NCBI GenBank assembly: GCA_930367205.1
Contig: OV884009.1
Coordinates: 124,132,639 to 124,196,638, forward strand
Origin: Acanthosoma haemorrhoidale
Taxonomy: Eukaryota > Arthropoda > Insecta > Hemiptera > Acanthosomatidae
DNA length: 64,000 nt
Reading direction: 5' to 3'
Numbering within the stretch: the stretch's first letter is position 1; every line of letters begins with the position of its first letter. The notes below the pieces were generated by a model. That model had not been told where the DNA came from. It did not search any database and saw only the letters and a list, made by a program, of their open reading frames with translations. Below are positions 1 to 11,796 of this stretch, piece by piece. A program made the position numbers and the translations under genes.

Positions 1-1388
1 CGACTAAATAAGTTGGTCTTATTCAATGCCAGGCTCACTACGATTCGTATTGACATGATTCACTGGGCCATGTTTGGCGTCCGATCGTGTAGCTCTACAC
101 ACGTGCCTTACCAATTGCAGGATGCCCAGTGCAGTCTATGTTTTTCACTTCTACATTCTATAGATTTGTGGTTATCCCGTCCACAGAACATGCACAATCC
201 ATCGATTTCTAGCTGTCTGTACTTAATCCGTCTGGAAGTACCTGAATTATCTTTATACAGCACTGGTTCATAACGTTTGCTAGGAACCAGTTTATTTATT
301 GTCTCAATCTCGTTAAAGCTTTGTTTCCTTGAAAGGTTACATTTAGTGCTAGGGCCAGCTCACAGGCTATTGATATTTTGGAAAATTCAAAATCCAGGAA
401 GTCTCAATATTCAAACCTGTCTGGGGTGGTAATTGATTGTACGCCAGTATTTTCTGCGTCTGCTTGGCTAAAGAGCTGGCCGTGTAGTGTGGATACATAA
501 CTAATGGAGATTGACAGTATAAAATGACAGTGACAATATTGATCACATTATTAGAGTATCGGAATACTGCCTCAAGCCTTACATCCTATTTTCATCTATT
601 GTCTTGACCAAATGCACTCACCTTCATCAAGAATGACAAGACCACATGTTGAGAACGCGGAGCAAAGTTAGCTATTTGACCTTGAAATCCTCGATTCTCC
701 AAAATTTTCGCCGGATTCAATATGTTTGCTAGTTTGAAGACGTCCAGCAGCAGCCCCGACAAAATGCGAATTATGGAAATAAAAGACAGAAAAGGAACAA
801 GGAAAATATGGTCACAAACGAAAGTAATGAATAAGGAAGAAATCGCCGAAGACGAGCTGAAATAAAAACCGATCATTCATAAAAATTACGAACTCACCAT
901 CACAGTTGAAAAATAAGTTACCTTTCTTGCCATCAAAATATTGGCCAGACTTCCAGTTGATATTACCACCTATATGCCAGAAAGAAATTTTTACACTAAA
1001 TCAATTTTAAATATAAATGGAGAAACTGAATAAAAACAAATATTAAAGTTAAAAAAAATAAATCTTTATTCACTAAACTTAATAATAATTCATTAATAAT
1101 AAAATAAAACAAATGATAATCGTTTGTTAGTCACAAATGAGAGAGAGAGAAAATCGTTGATCGGTACCTTACGCGTCGGGTTGAGTTCACCATAGCCAGT
1201 TGAGACTTAAATATCCGTAGGTTAGGAATTAGAGATGAAGCACGTCGTCTTGTTGATCTTCATTTATGGCACAACTTGAGCGCAACGAGCATTGGGCGCT
1301 AAGTGAGAAAATTAAAGAATGTTCATCTCGAGTGTCAACAGACATGAGCGGGACACAAGTCGAGAATCGGGAGAACTTCAACTTCGAC
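1..1388. other. AT-rich flank, no gene recognised
   Basis: Short open frames occur here but none shows a domain, splice structure or codon pattern I recognise. A short (GA) run lies near 1139-1150. The stretch just left of element A is more GC-rich than its surroundings and could be part of an older repeat. I see no RNA gene. Confidence 0.5.
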
Positions 1389-1659
1389 AGTTAAATAATC
1401 TTGTTCGAGGATAGTATTTTAAAAAACTTTAGTATGAATGACAATCAAAACAGTGGTATACATACAAATATTAATGAATTACAGCATTAGGACATTCCTT
1501 GCCTAAGGCAAAAGGAGAAGTGTTGGGTTTTGGATGTGGGTTGCTGGATGCAGGTAGTTTAGGGCTAGGCGGGTTGTAAAAGAGGGACAAATACAAAGGA
1601 AGGGTAGATCTTCCTCAACTGAACTACACATTTTAGCTAAAAACAAATATTACATAACT
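1389..1659 (-). repeat. 3' LTR of element A
   Basis: Direct repeat of 5428-5698, beginning AGTTAAATAA and ending ACATAACT on the + strand. It is the 3' LTR because the coding remnants run on the - strand. The adjoining purine run (on the - strand) at 1660-1671 fits a polypurine tract. Confidence 0.9.
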
Positions 1660-3062
1660 CTTCCCTTTTTTAGGCCCTGAACTCCTGGGCAGGATAATAG
1701 GATTTATGGATGTTGGTGGAGGAGCTTGGTTAACAACTCTGGGGATATCTATTGGGATAGTTTTTGAACAACAGCCTTTACAATATTTGTGACATATAAA
1801 AAATAAGATTTTCACAATGATTACAATAATAATGATAATATAGAATACATATAATTATTTTCATTGGTTATTAAAGATATTAATTCTACTTGAGTTACAT
1901 TAGGATCTATTAATTCGGAATTATTATACATTGTTATTTTATAAGGTTGTTGGTACATTGTTTTATATTCAGAGTCTACAATATGCATGGGTTTCTTAGA
2001 AAGTTCTGAAAAACATTAGTTATTAGACATATTTACAAGGGGTATAAGAGGTAAGTAAATAGTATTATGTTTGTTGCAATTGTCTAACTTACGATTGTTA
2101 ATAATAATATATGAATTTATATCGTCAATATAATTAATATTGGATAGCTTATGTTGAGTATAATTACATTGAACTGTAGAATCTAATAATAAAATATTTT
2201 GTTTATACTCTCATTATGCAGTAAAGTAGGGTTAGTAAAATAATAGTTATTCATAAGATAGTTACAATTAATGTTATAAAGATTATCATTTTTTTTCTTA
2301 GTACTAGTGTTTTTTTTTATATCAATAGAATAATAAAGATTAGTTTTATTTACAGGAATTGGTATGAGCAAAGAGGTTCTTACATTTGGTTCTGCTAGTG
2401 GCAGGTATATAAATACATGGAGCATTTCCTCATGTATAATACAATGTATTTTGCTCATAAGCCATCATATTTCTGATTTTTCTTGGAGTTAATGTTACAT
2501 TTTTTGTGTATGTCTTAGCGTTGAGTCATATAGTTTGTTATACAAGTTGGTTAAAGTTATATAAATATCTTAAAAAGCTACTTCTTTGCCAATGCTTATC
2601 ATTTTGCCTCTACCCTTATTAAAATTTTCATTTATTAATTTAATATCCGTCTTAAAAGTCTCTATAATTTGTTTATTCATGTTTACTATCTGTTCAATAT
2701 TATGTTCGGTATTAAAGTTCTTACGTTCAACTTCACTTATGACATTGTCATAATGTTGTTTGTCCGTAGCGTCCATAGTACCAGTTAGTCAGCTAATAGC
2801 CGTTCCTAGTCCATTTATCAATCCACGTCTTTGTCTTCTATTATGATTTCTCAGTAGGTCAATTTTATTCTTGGTTCCATGTATCATATCTACTATCAGA
2901 GGGTAGGTTTGTTAAGTTATTATAGAGTAGAGTATGTTTTTTTGTATATTGGTTAGTTCTGACTATAATAGGCATATGTTTTAAAAGTGGTATGTTTTGA
3001 AGTATTTTTCAATTACTTTTACATTGTTTAATGTGTAGTGTACCATTCCGTTAATATTAGTC
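1633..3062 (-). pseudogene. Env-like fusion glycoprotein remnant of element A
   Basis: Errantiviruses carry an envelope gene related to baculovirus fusion proteins. Reading the - strand, a basic RxxR-type furin site near 2850 is followed by a glycine-rich fusion-peptide-like segment and a 60-70 residue polar stretch (2776-2570) resembling the region after the fusion peptide. The distal end (about 1860-1633) has a hydrophobic Ile/Val-rich membrane segment, a short Cys-rich juxtamembrane stretch (HKYCKGCC) and a proline-rich tail. The frame is interrupted: a stop lies within the fusion-peptide region around 2785-2795, others lie in the N-terminal part (2900-3000), and the frame shifts between the blocks. 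No functional product is expected. The family call rests on motif order and position between gag and the 3' LTR and was not checked by search. Confidence 0.7.
1660..1671 (-). other. Polypurine tract of element A
   Basis: Pyrimidine run CTTCCCTTTTTT on the + strand directly inside the left LTR. On the coding strand it is AAAAAAGGGAAG immediately upstream of the 3' LTR, which is where plus-strand DNA synthesis is primed. Confidence 0.7.
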
Positions 3063-3065
3063 AGG

Positions 3066-3737
3066 TCAGTTACTTTCAGAGAAGTTTTTGCAGTCCATAG
3101 AATTGTCCGAATCAGCGCAAGTGTCTTTATTGCTATGTGAAACATATTTTCGATGTGTCAGATATTTCTTGCGAGGTTGTTTAATTTTGTTGACATGCGA
3201 TTTCTTTATTTCAGTTTTATTTCTATATTTTACTACTGGTTTATAAGAATTATCATGCTTTCCATGGGTAGTAGTTTTTATCATTAATTGTTCATTATAA
3301 ATTGTCGGAATGTCTTTCCGATTTTGGTTTAGTTTTTCTATTCAATCAGTCTTATCTTTTATTATTTTTTTCTTTACAAAGTCATTTATTAGTCTTTTAT
3401 CATCATGATGTTTTTGAACATATTGTTCTTTTATTGATTTATTTTTTTGGTTATTTTGTCTAGTTATTCCAAACGGTTTTGAAAAGTTAATAGTCCTTTT
3501 TTCCTTTTTTATGATTATTTTGTGTTTCTCTATGTTTACTATTTTGTCGGCATTTACTACACAAATTTGCTTATTAGAAGAGCGTTGGGAATAAGCAGTC
3601 GCTTCATTAGAACATAAGTTGTCTTGTATTATCTGTTCGTCTGTTTGTTGGGGAATAAGTTGCTCTAAATCTATAGTTATTGTGTCATATTCTGGACTAT
3701 CTTTTACTGGGAGTGATTCTATTTCTTCAATGTCCAT
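3066..3737 (-). pseudogene. Lysine-rich reading frames of element A, function unassigned
   Basis: Two open stretches (3737-3342, 131 codons, and 3284-3066, 72 codons) sit where pol would lie in an autonomous element. The first is acidic at its N-terminus and then Lys/Gln-rich; the second is Lys/Arg/His-rich. Neither shows the protease DTG/DSG triad, the YxDD box of reverse transcriptase, or the HHCC or DDE motifs of integrase. They may be the end of gag and a leftover border of pol joined by a large deletion, or the beginning of env. I do not recognise them further. Confidence 0.4.
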
Positions 3738-3908
3738 GCCATCATTACTATATTTAGTTTCGTCTTCCTTATTTTGAGTGTATTTGTTTTTTTCTTTTTC
3801 TGTTGTCCTATTTTCTGAGTATTTGTGGTCTCTTTTTTCTTTTAATTTAATACCGTTTATTATTATTTCGTCATTATGACATTTTATTTCGGCTACTTCG
3901 TTAGTTTT

Positions 3909-5110
3909 TTATGTTTTATCCTTAAGTTTGGGTAAGGAATCAGTATGATTTAGTGCATATTCTGGTCGGGGGGTTGGTTCTTTGTCATTGCGACCGAATT
4001 CTAAAAAATGTTCAATTTTTTGGGATATCTCATTAATTTGTTCTTTTAATTGTTTGATCTCTAAGTCCTTATCGTTTTCTGTATAGTGAACGCGATTGCT
4101 AGCTGTTCTCATAGAGACAGTTTGGTTCTCTCTCTGTTGTTCGTTTTGAATAATTTCTTGCTGTGGTTTGTTAAAGTACTGTCCTTGTTCATGTTGTTCC
4201 CATGATTGGTTGTGTCTCTCGTTATTGTCTCGGCTATAGTTTGGGGTATATTGTCGGTAATTCTGTCGCGGATTTTGTTGTATTTGGTCTTGTCTTTGTT
4301 CCCATATTCTTTTAAAATTGGGATCATAATTTTTTCCTAGGTAGTTGGAATTTCTTTGTCGTTGGTTATGATATTGTTGTCTTGGTTCATATCTTTCATA
4401 ATGTTTATGAGAGTCAAAGTTTCTACCTTTATAATTTGATTGTAGGGTGCGCGTTTTTAAGGTTTATCGTAAATTCTTTCTATAATTTCATCGGTTTCTC
4501 TTTTTAGAAATTGTTCAATATCTTCAAGCGTTTCGTATTTTACATGAATAAGTTGCGCGTTTAATTCTGGGTGTAAATGTCGCTTACAATGGGTAGCTAT
4601 TTGTAAATCGTATTCAACCATTTTTGCATTTTTTTGTTCCAAAGTAAATTCGTCATTAGTTCTGATTCTAGCACTTAAATCCTCTCGTAGGATCATTAGT
4701 CTGTCAATATATGTTAAAGAGTGTTCATTGTAATGGGGTTTGGTTTCATAGATTTCACAAATGCTTTTCTGGATGCTTTTAGTGTCTCTAAATTTCTTTT
4801 TAATGTCGTTAAGTAATTGGTCTAGGTTAGTATAAAATTTTTTACATGATCTCGCTTTTCCTACAAGTTTATTATGGACGTGTGCTAATAATCTTTGATG
4901 GTTTCCTAATCTATTTGAATTATTAGCATTGCATGAATATTCGAATACTAAGTTTATACTATCTATAAAATCTACTAAAGTGTCGGATGACCCATCGAAA
5001 GTTGGGATCAAATGAAAATCTGAATCTTTAATTTCGTAATTAGTTCCGTCCATTTCTTCTGTTTCTGTAATGTTTCTTAAAAGGTTAAGTCTGTCAGTAA
5101 CTGATGTCAT
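3909..5110 (-). pseudogene. Gag-like protein remnant of element A
   Basis: The first block (5110-4457, 217 aa from the ATG) is an intact capsid-like frame rich in charged helices. It starts about 320 nt after the 5' LTR and ends at a TAA at 4457. A +1 frame change there continues into an Asn/Gln/Arg/Tyr-rich basic region (about 4450-4115) and then a coiled-coil-like stretch (4112-3909, ENDKDLEIKQLKEQINEI). Errantivirus Gag usually has a basic Arg/Asn-rich nucleocapsid region without CCHC zinc knuckles, and none is seen here. Structural role in the particle is inferred from position and composition; the frameshift makes this copy non-functional. Confidence 0.7.
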
Positions 5111-5410
5111 AAAGTCAGAATGTGTATAATAATTGTATTTACCAAGTAAATGATGTCTTCAGTGAAGTCCAGTTTTCTTTCTTCATTCAACTTCCTCAGA
5201 TATGTAACAAATTTCTTTAGGGTATTACCTGGTGAAAATCTATTGAAATAGATCAGTACCCAATATCGGTGAAGTCCTGTCCTGTGGGGTTTCTTTCCAG
5301 AGGTATTTGCGTCGGTCTTCTCACGCTATTGGAGTGGTCTCACTGTCCGTTGACAAATGAGGGATCTCTAGATGGTGGACTCCCGTGAATTTACTGAGTA
5401 TACTGCCAGG

Positions 5411-5428
5411 TGCCTGTTCGGTGCGCCA
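5411..5428 (-). other. Primer binding site of element A (tRNA-Lys type)
   Basis: On the - strand the sequence just inside the 5' LTR reads TGGCGCACCGAACAGGCA. It matches the 3' end of tRNA-Lys(UUU), known as the lentiviral primer site TGGCGCCCGAACAGGGAC, with one inserted base and one mismatch. The initial T is shared with the LTR end, as in gypsy. Confidence 0.7.
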
Positions 5429-5698
5429 GTTAAATAACATTGTTCGAGGATAGTATTTTAAAAAACTTTATTATGAATGACAATCAAAACACTGGTATAT
5501 ATACAAATATTAATGAATTACAGCATTAGGAAATTTCTTGCCTAAGGCAAAAGCAGAAGTGTTGGGTTTTGGATGTGGGTTGCTGGATGCAGGTAGTTTA
5601 GGGCTAGGCGGGTTGTAAAAGAGGGACAAATACAAAGGAAGGGTAGACCTTCCTCAACTGAACTACACATTTTAGCTAAAAACGAATATTACATAACG
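5428..5698 (-). repeat. 5' LTR of element A
   Basis: Second copy of the 271 bp direct repeat. It ends ACATAACG where the partner ends ACATAACT. It lies upstream of the gag-like frame on the - strand. Confidence 0.9.
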
Positions 5699-7390
5699 TG
5701 ATGTTTCACAGTCGACTTCTGATTCTCGGGAATCAAAACACTTACGCACCGTTGTACCCTGTTTCAAAACATTGCTATCACTGTCTCTCTCCCCCCCCCT
5801 CTCACTCTCTCCTGTCTGCATTAAACGAAATATATTATTAAATACATACTATTAAATTATATTAATATACAATATACTATGAAGCATTCCTCGCATTAAA
5901 ATAACATTATCCCCTAGGAAATACATAAATGAACATAATTAAATGAATCGAATCTCAATGAATGATCGGTTAAATGATAAGTTAAATGATAAGATAAAAT
6001 ACAAAATAATAAAAGGATATGGCTTTTAATTAAAATAAAGGAATTTATTCGGTTGGAGTAAAAGAAAATGGATAAGTTCAACACCACACTAGTGGAGGAG
6101 TTTGCTTCTGCACTTTGACTGTTGGTCAAAGTTTCCTGTCTAGTCAATAAATATCTATGGTATCATTTCTCATCTGCCATTGCCATCAAATGACCACTGT
6201 TTTAAATCCTTCCTCTTTGATTTAGTTTCCTCTTTCGACCATGTCATCCTGGCTAGGGAGCGATCTTAACTGGTCTGATGTCCAGGTCGGCCTCTCACTC
6301 TCAGCGGACAAAAGATTCATGTACTTTTGCTATCCACTTTATCAACAAATCGTTCCATATTCATACAATCATCGTAAGACACACTTGGACACCTGTCACA
6401 ATCTTAATTTTGATGAAATATTGAACATTTCATAGCAGACGGTTTGATGGCACTATGTCTCAACCTCCCTGGATGACCTATTCCAACATAGATTCACTTT
6501 TCTCCGAAACTTATTGAAAACAATTTATGCTTATCAAAGAGTATTTGGAAATACTGATAGACATTAAACTTCTCAGGACCACACCCAGACGTGCCAATAT
6601 CCAACGTACTAATCCTTTTCATGTGAACCTGATTCCTGCTCCAAATAGAGTGTCCTTCGAAAACTCTATCTGTATATCAAATATGTGACATCTCTTCGGA
6701 CGAACTTAACTACCATTTAGTTCTGGGCGAAGTGTAGATATCTGAAAACAAAAGAGTGCAAAAAAGTAATTTCCTGATAGGTTATGATTACAGACCGACC
6801 TCTGTTTTAATTATTAATCTTATGTGGGTTTCTCAAATTAATAAATTTTCTTTTATTCCTTCTAAAACGTTTTTGCACAATTACCGGATCTAATGCAACT
6901 TTCTTCTGTTTCCCACCTCAATCTAGAGTCAGATAAATCCTTTGAAATATGCCCCTCTTTTGGGTGGGGGGAAGGGGACTCCAGGTAACAATAACCCTAG
7001 TTACAGTTCATGGTGAAATATTTTATAGCCCGTTAAAAAAACAATTTATGAAACAAAAGTTTGTTACCTAAAATAAATTAAATTATTCTGTGGGATGTTG
7101 GGCCACTGATCGCTGGATCTACTAATTTAGCCTACTTTGACGGTCTGTTCAACACTACCATTGCAAGTATAAACATGAAAGAATATTTTGACGAATTAGT
7201 GAATATTTAATAGAGAATTATATATGAATTGATTATTACTCAAGGTATAGCTATTGAATTTTAAGACTAGGTAGAAAGATTGGATTTGCTTTAGAGGCGT
7301 ATGGATGGAGTTGGGAGATGGGGTTGGCAGGAGTGGGAGCAAGGGCCGACAAAAGGAGCAGGTTGCTAGCCACAAGCCTCAGTCGGAAAC
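5699..7390. other. No gene recognised; presumed 5' flank of the lectin gene
   Basis: AT-rich sequence with a short C-run (5790-5797), a CT-rich patch and short open frames lacking recognisable motifs. The upstream region and 5' UTR of the lectin gene must end at 7390, but I could not fix a start site or TATA box. Additional non-coding 5' exons are possible. Confidence 0.4.
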
Positions 7391-7439
7391 ATGTTCCTTC
7401 TAAGCATCATGGTTCTCCTAGCGCTCTCCGCCACCTCAG
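7391..7439 (+). CDS. C-type lectin gene, exon 1: start codon and signal peptide
   Basis: ATG at 7391 opens a typical secretory leader (MFLLSIMVLLALSATS, then a split Gly codon). A donor CAG|GTATCT follows at 7440, leaving phase 1. Exon 2 at 17393 accepts phase 1 and continues the frame, which supports this start. A longer frame through 7318 is in a different register and lacks a leader. Together the five exons (49+183+163+171+307 nt) make 291 codons, so the product is a predicted secreted protein of 290 aa. Confidence 0.75.
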
Positions 7440-9886
7440 GTATCTATCTACAAACACCACCTATCTCTCTATCTTTACACTCATTCAGGCAAAAGAAGAA
7501 ATTGAGTATCATTGCTTTTATTTTGAACTTACTTCTTTTTTTCCTCTTTACAAATAGAATTTGTATCAATTGTTATAAACTTTAATCTTTCTATTGCATA
7601 TTACTCTAAAATGCATATTTCAAATATACCTAAATGTTGTCTTTTCTTTTCGCTAATACTTGATTTTCAATGGATCAATTTATCAAATGTAATCAACATG
7701 GTTTTAACGTAAATATTGTCATTATCATAGCCACTTTTTTTTATCAATACCCTTTTGCTAAGATATTTTTCAATTCCGGAGTGGTAATACTTTACAAGTT
7801 GGCAACACTGTTAATCTTTGTGCTAGATTTGTTAAAATAAAAATAATATAATTGGATTGACATTATGTAAAAATAAAGAAATAAATGTGAACCTTAGACG
7901 TAAAGATCAATGCTTCAGGACGTGCCCACCTTATTTACTATACCCATCGGCTGGCTATAATGACATTAACGTCAAAGAACATATTATACTTCATAAGTTT
8001 CTATCATCGTATGTTCCCAAAAGAAATTTTATTCGAGTTGATCAAATGTTAGCTTTTCATTTTAAGTAACACACAAGTCAGTTTGAACAATAATAGAATA
8101 GACAAAATATGGATTTTAGGCCCTTTGGAAATGACTGAAATTTCAATTGCGTTGGTTCAGTAACAGTTACAAATAAATTTGCATACCGTTTTTGTAATCA
8201 TTTGCATATTTTTATAACCAGAATGTAATAATTTATTAAACAATATAGGTGCTTCCACTCTGTGAGAAAAGAGTGGTAACTATTTTGATTAGTAATTCAT
8301 TGTGGTTTCCGTGAAGAGATTGAGTACATGTGAGTGTTAATCTCAACTAATATTGGCTAGAAACATCCCTAGCAATATTAATACTCGAGGAAATAAAGTT
8401 GCTGGTGAAATGATCCTATTGACCCTAATGGTTTGAGATGTGACACAATGGCTGCCGTGTTTGGACTTAGGAGGTGTCTAGAGCCTGCTACTGCTCTGGA
8501 GCAATCTGGTAAGAAATCCACATTATGGAATGCCCTTCCAGCCCTTCTTCCAATTTTCCTTCCATTATTCAACTTCTCAAAACCAAAAGAAAAGTTTTGA
8601 TAGCTGCAACTTCCATATTAAGCCACACCTTATAAATAATAGCCTAGCTTCCTAGTCCCAGAGGCTTTACTTCCAAACAGGTACTGGGTATTTTATTATA
8701 TTATTACTTCTGTCTAGGGCCACAGTCCTAATTGTCGGGCCAATAATTCTTTATAGCCCCCTTTATTACATCTATCTACTTCTGTCTATATGGTTTCGAT
8801 AGCGATCCTAAAAATAAGTATCGATCTGAAATCTTAAATATGTAATTGACAACACTGTAATAAGAGAAAGTTATAAGACATAAAATAAATATGAAGAATG
8901 TAGGGCCCGTTTCAAACCTTTCTCAAGTACAACTCAGAATCTCAATCTCTATTTGATACATTTCTGAATTTGTTTTCTCCACAGTTAAGGCAACATTGAA
9001 AACAACATGGTGAACATAATTTCTACGATATCCCAAAAAAATAAATTTTGGGAGCCAACAACAGAAATCGAGTATTCCATTGTCGTTCCAGCCAGCAGAT
9101 CATAATAGTTTTGCTTTTCATGAAAGTTTTTTATATTTGTTGAAAAGGGCATTTTTAGGGATCAAGATGGGATAATAAATAATTGATTTATTTCGGGCAA
9201 AAATATCGAATAGTTTTTTATACGGTAATTTAGTATAAATTAATTACGTCATTGTTTCTTCACTTTCAGTTTCCTTTATTTCCTTCTTATATAGTTGAAA
9301 ATATTCAATTTAAATCATAATTGTTTTAAAGGAAAATTTAAGACTACTGATCCATGTCGACTGGAGTTTATTTAGTTGATAAGTGAGTTATCAGTTTAGA
9401 GATGTTATCACATTTGAGATATTTATCAGGATTTAAATATTGCTATATATGGTTAAAGTACCTGTGGTGTTCGCTGTGCCAAGGCACGGAGCTCGTGGAC
9501 ATTATTATTAAGTTAGCAAAAGGCATATGAAAGATTAGCAAGGATAAAAGTGTGGAGTGGTTGTGTTGGATAATAACTACAGGCTGGTTGTTAGATTCAG
9601 CCCCGTACGTTCCCACCAACCTCTCATTCCTTTTTCTTTTCTCTTAACCTGCAGACAATAGTTTTTTTTCTTTCTTTTACTACGTCTCCTCCCCCATCCT
9701 CATTACCTTTCAGCTCATCCACACCCTCAGCTACCTTACTCAAGGATACAAGCCTTGTATCAAAACCTATTCTCTTAATGAGATTGTCTATATTCCCTTC
9801 CAGTTTCTTGCCACATAAGCCTGTCTAGGTTTTTTCCCACTTTTTTTTTTTTTTATAAACTAAACTGAATTTCACAATTATATATA
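7440..9886 (+). other. Intron 1 of the lectin gene, 5' part: no feature recognised
   Basis: AT-rich intronic DNA. Short open frames at 7857-8069 (+) and 8572-8378 (-) show no domain. The stretch at 8380-8790 is somewhat more GC-rich and may be an old repeat, but I cannot classify it. Confidence 0.4.
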
Positions 9887-9993
9887 GAGGGTGGTCTGAA
9901 AAGTTTCCGACCTAACAAAGCTGTTATTTCATTAGCTTTTATTTATTTTATTATCATCTTCATGTTGAGGTCGGAGACTTTTCAGACCACCTG
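9887..9993. mobile_element. Mariner-type MITE, 107 bp
   Basis: Near-perfect terminal inverted repeats of about 24 bp: GGTGGTCTGAAAAGTTTCCG at the left (from 9890) and, inverted, GGTGGTCTGAAAAGTCTCCG at the right (to 9992). They are bounded by TA on both sides, as expected from Tc1/mariner insertion. The interior is only about 55 bp and AT-rich, so the element is non-coding. The inverted-repeat sequence resembles mariner ends of the CTGAAAAGT/CTGATAAGT type. It lies in intron 1 of the lectin gene. Confidence 0.8.
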
Positions 9994-10211
9994 TATATGT
10001 ATGAAATTAATTAAACTCCTAGATCTTTCTTATTAGAAATACATCATTTTCATTGTTAAACTATATTGGCTACTGAAATATTAAACAAAGAAAAAATGCT
10101 GAGATTTTTCAAAAATAAATTTGAATTTCTTTAGACATTGGGTGTATCATATAGAAGCTCCTTGGGTATGGGACTTATCCTAAATGCTAAAAACGTGTTT
10201 TACTTATTAGG

Positions 10212-10382
10212 GTTTCGTTTTATTTATTTATTTTAGTAGAAATCCATAATATACTGGTAGGATGAAGATTGGAACCCGAAAGCTCTCCAATATCGTTCGG
10301 GTGCTCCACAGACTGAGCTTCCCTTGCTTGAGAGTCATGGACGAAGACCCCATATGGTGGCACATCCCACCGAAGACCCCTA
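10212..10382 (-). mobile_element. tRNA-derived SINE (probable)
   Basis: On the - strand a tRNA-like head carries an A box (AAGCTCAGTCTGTGGAGC, 10320-10302) and, about 35 nt further on, a B-box-like GGGTTCCAATC (10277-10267). This spacing is right for an internal RNA polymerase III promoter. Downstream the sequence ends in an AAATAAATAAATAAAA-type tail (about 10236-10215), a common SINE 3' end. The body upstream of the A box (to about 10382) contains a small hairpin-forming GGTCTTCGGTGGGA segment and may or may not belong to the SINE. It is not a functional tRNA gene, because the arms do not pair properly. Confidence 0.55.
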
Positions 10383-11796
10383 ATAATTATTAGAAATAGT
10401 GGGATCTATACTAAAATAGAAATTGACAATAGAAGCCCATTTGTTTGTCTTTTGTGCTCCATGACATTCCACCTGGAGGCTCTAAGGTTTAAAAACAAGT
10501 CCCATTTGATCTTAAAACCATCTGAAAAATATTTCCTGCTCTATCAACTCAATAAACATGATTATTCTTTATTAATTTCATAATTAGTTCACATTAAAAA
10601 TATACGTAATTTCGAATGAATTATCAAACTAAATATATCGACGTCCTGGATTAACAATATACATTTTTTTACTATAATTACTAAAAGCCATTAAAAGCGT
10701 CATAAAATCAAGTTTTCTACTTTAATCCAATGATTGTCTTTTTTAAAGGCATGAAATTTCACATAGTAGTTCCATTTGATGACTTGATGGTGCTACAAAT
10801 AATGCCAACCCTATGAAAATTGATGACGAGTAATTAATCAATTAATTGGCAATTAAAAACAAAATCTTTTGCCATTTTATTAATTAGGCTGTAATATTAA
10901 TGATCTGGAAATGTTGAATGATAACATGTGGGACTAAATCATGTTGTGGAACTTAAACAAGATGAAAGACGAAGCGTTCTCCCTGTTTGGAATTGTAACC
11001 TCACTTCGGTTTCAGTTTCATTTTCTCTTCGTTCTTACATGAAATTTTAAGATTTAGGTATTGCTACGAACATTTTATACAATTTAAAATTTCTTTTAAA
11101 ATAACAAATTTAAGCTGGGTTGAGATCTCACTGCTGCAGTTGGACTGCCTTCCTCCCTTTTATACAAACAAACAGCTAAACTGTTGTTTGTCCTTCAAAC
11201 AAAACAAACAACTGCTTCTGTCTCGTAACTCGTTTCATCTAGTATTTTTCTTTATAATTTTTTGTAGATATAACTACATAATACAAATTTATATGAGCCT
11301 CCACATATTAAATGGATTAACACTTGTGTTAGGGAATGTGAAATTGAGGTGTATATATATATATATGAAAATATTGCTAACTGCTTTAAAATGATTTTGT
11401 TTATGCTGAACCCAAAGGGAGACGGTCATCTTTCTGAAAGGTAATGGAGCAAACATGTTCTTTCTGTCTGTAAGATATAATAACGGAAAGTGTGGAAAGA
11501 AAAGTTCCACGTGAAAAGTACATCTTAATTAATCCACCTATCTCACAATTCCAAACTTCATAAGATTATATCAAAGATTCCCATTTTAGCGGGTCAATAA
11601 TTAAGCTATTTACAGTTCTAAAAACTACTGAGAATTTTTTTTCACAATAATAATTTAAGAATACGAAGTTAAATAGTGTCTTCACTTTTTACGTCTTTTA
11701 TTTAATTTTTATTTCATATTTAAATTATATTTTGAAAATGCAATTTAGTTCAATAATGGGTTCGCAGTAACAGGCTGCTTGTGTAGGAGGCACTAA
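10383..11796 (+). other. Intron 1, middle part: nothing recognised
   Basis: AT-rich DNA with a short (TA)n run at about 11351-11365. The open frames at 11140-11394 (+) and 11510-11289 (-) overlap each other on opposite strands and have no domain signature. Confidence 0.4.

Larger units (their letters stand above)
1389..5698 (-). mobile_element. Element A: errantivirus-like LTR retrotransposon with gag and env remnants, pol missing
   Basis: Two direct repeats of 271 bp (1389-1659 and 5428-5698) bound a 3.8 kb interior. The LTRs start AGTTA and the left copy ends TAACT, the terminal inverted repeat usual in Errantivirus/gypsy elements. On the - strand the order is 5' LTR, tRNA-Lys-like primer site, gag-like frame, basic Asn/Gln/Arg-rich region, lysine-rich frames, env-like region, polypurine tract, 3' LTR. 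No protease, reverse transcriptase, RNase H or integrase motif was seen, and there is no room for a pol of about 3 kb. By eye the LTRs differ at roughly 11 of 271 positions (about 4%), which suggests an old insertion. No convincing target duplication was found. The copy is dead: env has stops and gag has a frameshift. Confidence 0.85.

Noticed and set aside
13..876. Open frames of 86 and 94 codons at the left end
   Set aside because: No domain, no splice context and no codon pattern; they overlap AT-rich non-coding DNA.
7318..7557. 79-codon + strand frame overlapping the lectin start
   Set aside because: It is in a different register, lacks a leader and cannot join exon 2; the 7391 ATG gives a signal peptide and the right phase.
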